Source: Phycisphaerae bacterium (GTDB lineage Bacteria; Planctomycetota; Phycisphaerae; Phycisphaerales; UBA1924). From it: a DNA stretch of 64,000 bases. Below are positions 1 to 8,700 of the stretch, piece after piece; within the stretch, counting starts at the first letter, position 1, and every line of letters starts with the position of its first letter. Position numbers and translations under genes: made by a program. The stretch is taken from positions 1,054,001-1,118,000 of the forward strand of contig JAUILU010000001.1 in NCBI GenBank assembly GCA_030432905.1, in the 5' to 3' direction. The notes below the pieces were generated by a model. It saw nothing but the letters and a program-made list of their open reading frames with translations. It had not been told where the DNA came from and searched no databases.

Positions 1-257
1 TCGAAGCCAAGCACAACCTCGGCCGCGGAATCACCCACAAGAAGCACCGGGACGCCGGCGCGTTCGAGCCACTTCGCGGTGGTCGCGTCGTAAGCCGTCA
101 GACACGCGAACGCGTCGCCCGCCTTGGCCATTCGGCGCAGCGTGCGGATGGTCACTCTTTTCTCGAGCGGGGTTCCAAGACGCGAGGGCTTGTTTGGCTC
201 AGCGTTCTGCGCCGAAACTTCCACCGGGTCCCGACGATCTGAAGCCGTGCGAGTCAT
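1..257 (-). CDS. panB: 3-methyl-2-oxobutanoate hydroxymethyltransferase (N-terminal part, runs off the window)
   Basis: Ketopantoate hydroxymethyltransferase adds a hydroxymethyl group from methylene-tetrahydrofolate to 2-oxoisovalerate in pantothenate/CoA synthesis in the cytosol. Only the first 85 codons are in the window. The visible protein carries the PanB N-terminal signature LTAYDATTAKWLERAGV followed by LLVGDS; the Asp of VGDS is a Mg2+ ligand in the family. The ATG at 257 gives an N-terminal extension of roughly 35 residues compared with E. coli PanB. A GTG at 155 (protein starting VTIRTLRRMAKAGD) would give a conventional N-terminus and is a real alternative. The gene is divergent from the one starting at 256, and the two ATGs share one CATG. 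Confidence 0.88.
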   Translation of the reverse strand, partial: MTRTASDRRDPVEVSAQNAEPNKPSRLGTPLEKRVTIRTLRRMAKAGDAFACLTAYDATTAKWLERAGVPVLLVGDSAAEVVLGF

Positions 258-876
258 GGCATATCCTAGGTACGTGCAGCATCCAACGCTCAAACTCGCC
301 GACACTTACGACGAGGGCAGCTCCCGCCAAGTCGGCGAGCAGCACACCCCCTCTGCGGACCTGCAAAGAGCCGCCGCGGACAGGCTCGTCCGCTTCCTGC
401 ACAGCTGGTCGAAAAAACAGCCGTTCGAACGCCCCATCCGCGTTCTGGATCACTCCGGGGCCAGGCCCGAGCTGCTGCATGCCGTGCTTAATCAAGCCAA
501 TTCCCACTCCGTCTCGGTCGATCTCACTGTCGTTGTCGAATCGGCGGTCGCGGAAGAGTTGCTGCGCGATGCAGTCGATCGGCACAAGGAAATCACGGTC
601 GTCCGAGACGAGGCGCTGGCGGGCCGAGACTTTGAATCGTTCGATTGCGTGCACGTCGCGCTCTGCCTGGCGCACAAGCGCGAACTCCCGATGCTGACGG
701 CACTCGGCAAACTCGAACGCGCGATGACACCCGGGTTCGTCTGGACCGATCTCGCCGACCAGCTCAGCAAGAAGCAAGTCCGCTCATACGCAGAACGGCT
801 CGATCTCGGATTCTGCAAATACCAGAAGCCGTTGCGTTCGAAGCTCTTTACGCTGTCTGGTGTGCGCCGGGTCTGA
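256..876 (+). CDS. methyltransferase-fold-like protein of unknown function
   Basis: A cytosolic protein of about 206 residues with no signal peptide or membrane segment. The middle reads like a class I SAM-methyltransferase fold: RVLDHSGARPELLHAVL sits where motif I (usually DLGCGTG) would be, and FDCVHVALCLAHKRELPML followed by a strand ending in WTDL resembles the motif IV/V region of small planctomycete methyltransferases. The Gly-rich SAM loop is degenerate, so it may not bind SAM normally. I chose the ATG at 256 (MAYPRYVQHP); longer versions would run into panB on the other strand, and a GTG at 272 is also possible. It converges with the FAD oxidoreductase, with stops five bases apart. 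No pathway can be assigned. Confidence 0.6.
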   Translation: MAYPRYVQHPTLKLADTYDEGSSRQVGEQHTPSADLQRAAADRLVRFLHSWSKKQPFERPIRVLDHSGARPELLHAVLNQANSHSVSVDLTVVVESAVAEELLRDAVDRHKEITVVRDEALAGRDFESFDCVHVALCLAHKRELPMLTALGKLERAMTPGFVWTDLADQLSKKQVRSYAERLDLGFCKYQKPLRSKLFTLSGVRRV

Positions 877-881
877 GCCAG

Positions 882-1874
882 CTAATCGAAGCGTGCGCGG
901 TGCCGTTCCAAAATCTGCAAGTACGGCTCGTCATCCGCAGGCGGCTCGCTCACGCCCGGCTCGTACGTCCCCCCCAAAATCAACGCGTTCTCACGCGGGA
1001 ACATGTACCGGTATCCGTCGTGGTACACATACCCGAGCCGCTGCGGCTTCAGATGCACAAGCAGCCCCCGAGCCGGGAAGATCAACCCATCGCCGAACAA
1101 CACCTTGCTGCCCATCGCCAAGCAGTTGACGACCACAGCCTCTGGCAACACCTCGACATCACCGAGCGAACGGAACGATCTGCGAACGATCTCGCCGCCG
1201 AGGAGCACAACCTCGTCGTAGAGCTTCTGCATGAACGTCGGCGTATCGATGAAATACGTCCGAAAGACCCGGCCACCGGTGATGCCGGGGATAAGGCCGT
1301 CGGATTCTGACCAAGGCCTCGGCTCTACGATCGCGCCCGACTCGAAATATTCCGGGTGGTGCTCTGTAAAGTCAGGCTCGAACACCGGCAATTCTCGCAC
1401 GCCCCATGCTTTCGGATCGAGCCCGGTCATGCACACATGCGATGCGCGGATGAGGCTGTTAAACCGATCGCGAGCAGGCCCGGGCTCCGGGAAGTCGATA
1501 CCCGTGGGAAGCCAGAGCGCCCCGGCGATGTTGCTCGTCGTGTCGCCCGCGAACTGCTCGGCGTACACCGCGACCTTGTAGCCTGCACGGAGCAGCGCCA
1601 GCGCAGAGGCGAGGCCAGTCACCCCGCCGCCGAGCACCGCGACTCTGCCCTGATCGGGACCTGCCGCCGATCGGACCTGTTCAAGAACGACATCGGCGCA
1701 CCCGAGCGAGAGCGTGACACCGCACCCGCCGTGGCCGTAGTTGTGAACAACGTCTTTGCCCGCGACCTTCTCGGTCTCAAGCCTGAGCCCCCCCACCCGG
1801 CAGGGCCTGATGCCGCACACAAACCGCAGAATCTGCGAGTCTGAAAGGTCTGGCTTGGAGTGCTCGGCGATCAC
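882..1874 (-). CDS. D-amino-acid-oxidase-like FAD oxidoreductase, apparently circularly permuted
   Basis: A soluble flavoprotein of 330 residues. The FAD-binding Rossmann motif RVAVLGGGVTGLASALALL begins only at about residue 77, followed by a DAAO-like stretch NIAGALWLPTG, a substrate-domain region and a late strand ENALILGGTYEP, after which it stops. The segment that closes normal DAAO-family proteins lies instead at the N-terminus: GIRPCRVGGLRLETEK (about residues 21-36, equivalent to the substrate-binding Arg region) and HNYGHGGCGVTLSLGCA (about 44-60, the FAD-contacting C-terminal signature). The GTG start at 1874 is fixed by an in-frame TAG two codons upstream, so the order is not a start-site artefact. 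Its likely role is oxidation of a D-amino acid or another amine; the substrate is unknown. Confidence 0.85.
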   Translation of the reverse strand: MIAEHSKPDLSDSQILRFVCGIRPCRVGGLRLETEKVAGKDVVHNYGHGGCGVTLSLGCADVVLEQVRSAAGPDQGRVAVLGGGVTGLASALALLRAGYKVAVYAEQFAGDTTSNIAGALWLPTGIDFPEPGPARDRFNSLIRASHVCMTGLDPKAWGVRELPVFEPDFTEHHPEYFESGAIVEPRPWSESDGLIPGITGGRVFRTYFIDTPTFMQKLYDEVVLLGGEIVRRSFRSLGDVEVLPEAVVVNCLAMGSKVLFGDGLIFPARGLLVHLKPQRLGYVYHDGYRYMFPRENALILGGTYEPGVSEPPADDEPYLQILERHRARFD

Positions 1875-1975
1875 AAACTACGCTAGGCACCCGCATCCAA
1901 ACGTGCACGCCTGCTGCGTTTCAGTCGGCCAACCTTATCCCGAGTTCGGCTGCCACCGGGGTTCTACCATCCGCG

Positions 1976-2866
1976 ATGCTCACTAAAGCACAACGCGCCG
2001 ACGCGATGCTCCTGGTCGTCGCCATCGTCTGGGGCGCCGGCTTTGTCGCGCAGAAAGCCGCGATGGAGCACGTTGGCCCGATCCTGTTCACCTCGATCCG
2101 GTTCGCGATCGGCTCGCTCGTGCTTTTGCCGTTCGTGCTCAGCCGAACGCCCAAGGGCGGCGAGTGGCGCGCGGGCGTCATCCTCGGCCTCGTCATGTTC
2201 GCCGCCGCCTCACTCCAGCAGATCGGCCTCGTCTACACCACCGCAAGCCGGGGCGGGTTCATCACGGGGCTCTACGTCCTCGTCGTTCCCGTCACGGGGT
2301 TGTTCTTCGGGCATAGGTTCCACCGGGGCCACATCATCGGCGCGGTACTCGCGGCCATCGGCCTGTACCTGCTCAGCGGCGACCTCTCGGGCGAGACCGG
2401 CAAGGGCGACTTCCTCATCATGGGCTGCGCCGTGCTCTGGGCTGTTCACGTCGCGATGGTCGGCCACCTCGCGCCAAAGGCCGAGCCGATCCGGCTCGCG
2501 TTCGCTCAGTTTGCAACCGTCGCCCTTCTAGCCGCGGCCGTTACGCCATTCTTCGAACCCGTCACCATCAACGCGATCTTCGACGCCAAGGTTGCGATCC
2601 TGTACTCAGGCGTGTTCGCGATCGGCTTAGCATTCTCGCTGCAGGTCATCGCCCAGCGCGACGCCCCGCCGACCCACGCCGCGATCCTCATGAGCCTCGA
2701 AGCACTCTTCGCCGCCGTCACGGGCTGGCTGTTCTTGAGTGAACAACTCGCCCCCAAGGAACTCACCGGCTGCGGCCTCATGCTCGCCGGCATGCTGGCA
2801 AGCCAGCTCTGGACACGGAAGAAAACGCAGGAAGAGAAGGCGATCGCGAAAGATGCGGTGCGGTAA
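1976..2866 (+). CDS. EamA/DMT-family transporter
   Basis: An inner-membrane protein of 296 residues with about ten hydrophobic segments arranged as two EamA repeats, the usual length and layout for drug/metabolite-superfamily exporters. The first repeat opens with AMLLVVAIVWGAGFVAQKAA, the typical DMT start with W-G-x-x-F. The second carries PPTHAAILMSLEALFAAVTG, matching the conserved A-x-x-x-x-LEP/A-V-x-A signature. The C-terminus ends in a charged tail after TM10. Substrates in this family range from amino acids to purines and cannot be predicted here. It is divergent from the FAD oxidoreductase across about 100 bases. An amino-acid-related role is possible from that neighbour but is only a guess. 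Confidence 0.85.
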   Translation: MLTKAQRADAMLLVVAIVWGAGFVAQKAAMEHVGPILFTSIRFAIGSLVLLPFVLSRTPKGGEWRAGVILGLVMFAAASLQQIGLVYTTASRGGFITGLYVLVVPVTGLFFGHRFHRGHIIGAVLAAIGLYLLSGDLSGETGKGDFLIMGCAVLWAVHVAMVGHLAPKAEPIRLAFAQFATVALLAAAVTPFFEPVTINAIFDAKVAILYSGVFAIGLAFSLQVIAQRDAPPTHAAILMSLEALFAAVTGWLFLSEQLAPKELTGCGLMLAGMLASQLWTRKKTQEEKAIAKDAVR

Positions 2867-3361
2867 TCAGCTCAACTCACCCACCGCCGCCATCACCTCT
2901 TCCGCGTGACCCGGCACCTTCACCTTGTCCCATCGCTTGGCAACTTTCCCGCCCGGCGCGATGAGGTACGTCGTGCGCTGGATACCCATGTACTTCTTGC
3001 CGTACATCGATTTCTCGACCCACACGCCGTACTTCTGGCAGATCTCGGGATCCGGCTTCCTGTCGTCGTTCACGCGGTCGTCCGCGAGCAGCGGGTAGTT
3101 CAGCGATTCCTTGTCCGCGAACTTCTTCTTGCTCTTGGAGTTGAGTATGCTGATTCCGAAGACCGTCACGCCTTTCTTCTTGAACTTGACGTGCATGTCT
3201 CGGAATTGGCAGGCCTGATCGGTGCAGCCGCTGGTCATGTCTTTGGGATAGAAAAACAGCACGACCGGCCCGTCGGTGTAGTCGCTTAGCCTGTGTTTGA
3301 CGCCGTCCTGGTCGGGCAGATTGAACGCCGGGGCCTTCTTACCTTCATCGATCAATGGCAT
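2867..3361 (-). CDS. bcp: thioredoxin-dependent thiol peroxidase, Bcp/PrxQ type
   Basis: A peroxiredoxin of 164 residues that reduces hydrogen and organic peroxides in the cytosol. The protein from MPLIDEGKKAPAFNLPDQDG fits the usual Bcp start; longer in-frame starts would add a basic, low-complexity stretch overlapping the divergent gene and were rejected. The active site reads FFYPKDMTSGCTDQACQFRD: the peroxidatic Cys is in SGCT and the resolving Cys lies five residues on, as in 2-Cys PrxQ proteins. The Pro normally before GCT is Ser here, a mild deviation. It ends next to the EamA stop, in convergent orientation. Confidence 0.9.
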   Translation of the reverse strand: MPLIDEGKKAPAFNLPDQDGVKHRLSDYTDGPVVLFFYPKDMTSGCTDQACQFRDMHVKFKKKGVTVFGISILNSKSKKKFADKESLNYPLLADDRVNDDRKPDPEICQKYGVWVEKSMYGKKYMGIQRTTYLIAPGGKVAKRWDKVKVPGHAEEVMAAVGELS

Positions 3362-3424
3362 CGTCTTCCTTTCTGTGGATGAGGCGAGAGTGTACGCCCC
3401 GCTGTGCCGATACACTCTCGCCCG

Positions 3425-3979
3425 ATGACCGACCAAGAGCCACAGCCCGATCCTCAGCCAGAAGCGCCAGCCGCGCCGCGCCCGGCGGACGTCCGCCGGA
3501 TGATCGCGAATCTGCCGCACATCGCCACCGATCTCGACTCAAACGAGATCGCAAAGCGCGCCAGACGCCAGAGCGAGCGCGGCAAGCTCCCCGGGTTCGT
3601 CGCAACTACACCCGACGGCCTCTACGAAGCAAACGCCTTCGGCAACCCATTCGACTACAGGCTCATCGCGAGCCACGCGCCGGGCAAGCTCTCGTTCACC
3701 ATGAAAATCAAACGCAAGATGCCCATCATCTTCTGGGCGGTCATGGCGTTCACCGTCTGGCCAGGTGTCCTGTTCACCGACTCGCTTCTGAACACATGGT
3801 TCGGCTGGTACCCGAATGAGACGTGGATCACCTTCGCGTGGTACATCCCGCTGACGGTGCTGCCCCTGCCCTGGTTGCACAAAGCCGTGATGGCAAGAAC
3901 AAGGCTTGCCGCCCTCGTCCACGCGCACGAACAGATCCACGCGATCGCGAAATCACTCGGCGGCGAAGTCAACGAATAA
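3425..3979 (+). CDS. conserved hypothetical membrane protein (two TM)
   Basis: I do not recognise a family. The protein of 184 residues starts at ATG 3425 (MTDQEPQPDPQPEAP) with a Pro/Glu/Ala-rich disordered leader of about 25 residues. A short helical region (NEIAKRARRQSERGKLPGF) and a small globular part follow, then two hydrophobic segments near residues 98-118 and 135-155 separated by an aromatic loop (TWFGWYPNETW). It ends in a basic amphipathic tail. This suggests a small inner-membrane protein with both ends on the cytosolic side. It is divergent from bcp across about 60 bases and is followed by the terminator of the facing symporter gene. Confidence 0.6.
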   Translation: MTDQEPQPDPQPEAPAAPRPADVRRMIANLPHIATDLDSNEIAKRARRQSERGKLPGFVATTPDGLYEANAFGNPFDYRLIASHAPGKLSFTMKIKRKMPIIFWAVMAFTVWPGVLFTDSLLNTWFGWYPNETWITFAWYIPLTVLPLPWLHKAVMARTRLAALVHAHEQIHAIAKSLGGEVNE

Positions 3980-3991
3980 AGCGTTCTCATT

Positions 3992-4030
3992 TCCTAAAAC
4001 AAACGCGGCCGAGCACGAATGCCCGGCCGC
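3992..4030 (-). terminator. Rho-independent terminator of the symporter gene
   Basis: On the minus strand an 11-bp G/C-rich stem (GCGGCCGGGCA / TGCTCGGCCGC, one G-U pair) closes on a TTCG tetraloop and is followed by GTTTGTTTTAGG. It lies 28 bases after the stop of the AGCS symporter. Confidence 0.8.
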
Positions 4031-4058
4031 GGTGGGTTACTGGTTTCGTTTCATTGAT

Positions 4059-5933
<1,875 letters not shown>

Positions 5934-6057
5934 GTGAGTCCGAGTCCTTTGCCAGTGAAGCCCGCTGCCCGATGGGCAGGACAAGATCTGTCAGCCCGCG
6001 ATCATCGCCGATCTGGGCCCGTTCTGCAACACCTACCCATCCGATACCCTAATAGCC

Positions 6058-6768
6058 GTGTGGACCATCGACCAGATAGCCGACGCCATCGCAGAATCCA
6101 TTAACCGGGAGAACCTCCGGCTTCGGGACGAGGACGCCGTCGTCGGTGTCGATGGGCTCGATGAGACCAGCATCCATCCGGTTCTTGAATCGTCCCTGAA
6201 AGCCCTTGGCTTCGGCGTTTGGCGCGAGTTCCCCTTCCCAACCCCGAAGCAGCGGCGGGCCAAGAACTCAGAGCGCGAGCGCTGCGATCTTGTCCTCACC
6301 CAAGACCCGGGGCTGCCGGTCATCGATCTGGTCGAGATCGACAAGCGCGAGCACGAACTCGAGGGCACGCTCTTTGCCCCGGTGGCCGAGCAGGCCGCGA
6401 CCATCAAAGGCACGCGCCCGGAAGAAGCCCTCTGGCTCGAGGTCAAAGTCTGCGGCCAGTACGAATTCGTCTCGGGCGTCCCAGTCCCAAACACCGCGTA
6501 CACCACCGGCGTCGTACTCGCGCCGGCGACCGACATTAAGAAGCTCGCCAAAGAGCGCGCGATCGCCGAGGCCGCCTCGGTACTTGTGCTCTTCGCGACC
6601 GACGAAGAGACAGCTAGGCACGATCTGCAGATCGCTGTCCACAAATGGCTCGACAAGTCACTGCCCATCCGCAGCCCGTCGATCAGCATCACGCCCATCG
6701 ACGAACGGATCGGCAACACCGTCGCTGCGGTCTGCGTGACACCTGTGAAGACCAAGTTTGAGTACTGA
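6058..6768 (+). CDS. hypothetical protein with a possible PD-(D/E)XK nuclease-like core
   Basis: A soluble protein of 236 residues starting at GTG 6058 (the next residues are WTIDQIADAIAESIN). I recognise no named family. A helical start is followed by an RERCDLVLTQ strand (about residues 77-86) and LWLEVKVCGQYEF (about residues 124-136). The D-then-ExK spacing resembles PD-(D/E)XK endonuclease-fold proteins, which often act in DNA repair or restriction, but it could also be an inactive relative. It has no signal peptide. The gene stands alone between the divergent symporter and the convergent lpxB, whose stop is three bases away. Nuclease activity is a hypothesis only. Confidence 0.5.
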   Translation: MWTIDQIADAIAESINRENLRLRDEDAVVGVDGLDETSIHPVLESSLKALGFGVWREFPFPTPKQRRAKNSERERCDLVLTQDPGLPVIDLVEIDKREHELEGTLFAPVAEQAATIKGTRPEEALWLEVKVCGQYEFVSGVPVPNTAYTTGVVLAPATDIKKLAKERAIAEAASVLVLFATDEETARHDLQIAVHKWLDKSLPIRSPSISITPIDERIGNTVAAVCVTPVKTKFEY

Positions 6769-6770
6769 AC

Positions 6771-7988
6771 TTACGAAGCCTGCGCCGACTGCTTGAGACC
6801 CGCGACCCGCTCGATCGCATCGGCCGCGTGTACGCACGCGTCCATCGTCTCAAACTGCTGCGTCACCTTCCCGAGGTCGTCCCGCTGCTGCTGCGCGTAC
6901 GACTCGTCCTCGATCAGCTTCGTCGCCTCTTGCACGATCGGCTCGGCATCGCCAAAGTGCGGCACAAGCTCTGGCACGATTTCCCTGCCTGCGATCAGGT
7001 TCGGAAGCGTGAAGAACGGAGCCGTCAAGAGCCACTTGGCGACCAGCTCATAGAACAAACGGCCTGTCTTGTAGACGATCACCATCGGCTTCTGCTGGCG
7101 AGCGATCTGGAGCGTCACCGTCCCGCTGACCACGAGCGAGAGATCACACCACTTGACGATCGCGTCCGTGTTGTGCGTCTCAATCACAAGCCCGTCAGGC
7201 CAGCCCCCAAGATTCTGAGCCTGCGCCCGGAGCTTCTTGGCAACCTCGGGTGTCGTCGCGGCGACCACCCCCACCGCACCGGGCCTGTCCTGCTTGAGTC
7301 TCCGGAAACTCTCAAGAAGCAGCGGGAAATTCCGGTCGTGTTCCTTGGGCCTTGACCCAGGGAAGAGCGCGATCTTGGGCGAGCCCTCGGGCATCGTCGC
7401 CGCCGATACTGCGAGCGCATCATGATCGAGCTCGATGTCAAAGAGCGGATGCCCGACATACTTCGCCGGGACTTCTTTGCCCTCAAACCAGCTCTCTTCG
7501 AACGGCAGCAGGCAGAGCACCATGTCCGTGAGTCTGCGTAGTTTCTTAACCCGCCGCTTCCCCCACGCCCAGACCTGCGGCGCGACGAGGTGCACAACCC
7601 GGATGTTGCGTTTCTTGGCGAGTTTGCAGATCGGGAAGTTAGCCGCGGGCGAATCGACCGCGATGTGAGCAGCGATCGGGTTCTTGTCCATCCACAGCTC
7701 GACGCGCTCGTTGATCTTGCGGTGCTCTTGGATCTTCGCCAGACCGGGCACGCCCATGACCGCATCCTTGCCTGTCTGCTCGACAATCTCGGCGCCGGCG
7801 GCCTGCATCTCCGGCCCACCCCATGCATAAATCTTCAGATCGGGATGCCGACGCAGAAGCTCGGCGATCACCGTCGAGGCGTGGTCGTCGCCGCTCGGCT
7901 CGAACGACGTAAAAAGCAACGCGCGAGGTCTTGTGCCCTGCGATGGGGCAGTCTCAGGCGGGCTGGCTGTCGTAGAAACCGTCGTCAT
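6771..7988 (-). CDS. lpxB: lipid-A-disaccharide synthase
   Basis: LpxB is a peripheral inner-membrane GT19 glycosyltransferase that condenses UDP-diacylglucosamine with lipid X to make the lipid A disaccharide. The protein of 405 residues has a disordered Thr/Pro-rich leader of about 20 residues, then LLFTSFEPSGDDHAS (matching the family's AGE-x-SGD motif), VDSPAANFPICKLAKK (equivalent to the VDxPxFN motif), a VAPQVWAWGKRRVKK stretch and a late VVSGTVTLQIARQQKPMV region matching SGTATLE. It shows that this organism builds lipid A and so has an LPS-type outer membrane, in keeping with the PagL-like gene at 32120. No other lpx gene is in the window. Confidence 0.93.
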   Translation of the reverse strand: MTTVSTTASPPETAPSQGTRPRALLFTSFEPSGDDHASTVIAELLRRHPDLKIYAWGGPEMQAAGAEIVEQTGKDAVMGVPGLAKIQEHRKINERVELWMDKNPIAAHIAVDSPAANFPICKLAKKRNIRVVHLVAPQVWAWGKRRVKKLRRLTDMVLCLLPFEESWFEGKEVPAKYVGHPLFDIELDHDALAVSAATMPEGSPKIALFPGSRPKEHDRNFPLLLESFRRLKQDRPGAVGVVAATTPEVAKKLRAQAQNLGGWPDGLVIETHNTDAIVKWCDLSLVVSGTVTLQIARQQKPMVIVYKTGRLFYELVAKWLLTAPFFTLPNLIAGREIVPELVPHFGDAEPIVQEATKLIEDESYAQQQRDDLGKVTQQFETMDACVHAADAIERVAGLKQSAQAS

Positions 7989-8058
7989 TGCCCAAGACGT
8001 AAGCCCACGGCTTCGCCAGAGTCAACTTGGGCAAGCCCGAGCATCGCAATCACCGCGA

Positions 8059-8700
8059 TCAGAAACCGGCTGAATCGAGCCACACAGAGGGTTTCTGGCC
8101 CAGCGCGGTCGAAATGAGGATCAGCGAATCAAGGCTCGGAAGATGCGTGCCCCGCTCGATCGAGCTGAGCTGGCTGACGCTCACGCCCGATGCCTCGGAC
8201 ATCTCTTTGAGTGTCCAGCTCCGATCCGCCCTTGCAAGCCTGATCTGCCGACCCAACTCCGTGCGCAGCCGATCCTGTGGCCTGAGCCCGAGCCCGTACG
8301 ACTCGGCAGCCTGCTCAAGCACCCCCGCCAACTGCTCCGCCGAGAACGGCTTCGCAAGATAGTCGAACGCGTCCCGCTTGAATGTGTCGCGCATCGTGTC
8401 CATCGACGGGTACCCGGTCACCACGATCACACAGAGTCTGGGCCATTTCTCACGGATCCGGCCGAGCACTTCCTGACCGGTGTGCCGACCCATGTTCATG
8501 TCCAGCAGCACAACGTCCGGCAGCGACGCTTCGCACAGCGCGATCAGATCGTCTGGTTTCGAGGCCGTCCGGACCGAGTGGCCAAGGTCATCCAAGACGA
8601 CCTGTACAAACTCGAGAAAGTCCGCGTCGTCATCAAGCACCGCGATGTCCAGCGACAATTCCAACTGCGGGGTCCCGTCTTTGCGTTCAGCCATCGTCAT
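8059..8700 (-). CDS. response regulator with REC and XRE-type HTH domains
   Basis: A cytosolic two-component response regulator of about 213 residues. The receiver domain (about residues 17-130) shows the acidic pair in VLDDDADF, the phospho-acceptor in PDVVLLDMNMGRHTG and the switch Lys in DYLAKPFSAEQL. The C-terminus is not a usual OmpR, NarL or NtrC effector but a Cro/cI-type helix-turn-helix: LGRQIRLARADRSWTLKEMS followed by GVSVSQLSSIERGTHLPSL. The start at 8700 has GAGGAG four bases upstream; ATG 8694 is also possible. The start overlaps the end of the histidine kinase gene, so the two are probably translationally coupled and form a cognate pair. The target genes are unknown. Confidence 0.88.
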   Translation of the reverse strand: MTMAERKDGTPQLELSLDIAVLDDDADFLEFVQVVLDDLGHSVRTASKPDDLIALCEASLPDVVLLDMNMGRHTGQEVLGRIREKWPRLCVIVVTGYPSMDTMRDTFKRDAFDYLAKPFSAEQLAGVLEQAAESYGLGLRPQDRLRTELGRQIRLARADRSWTLKEMSEASGVSVSQLSSIERGTHLPSLDSLILISTALGQKPSVWLDSAGF

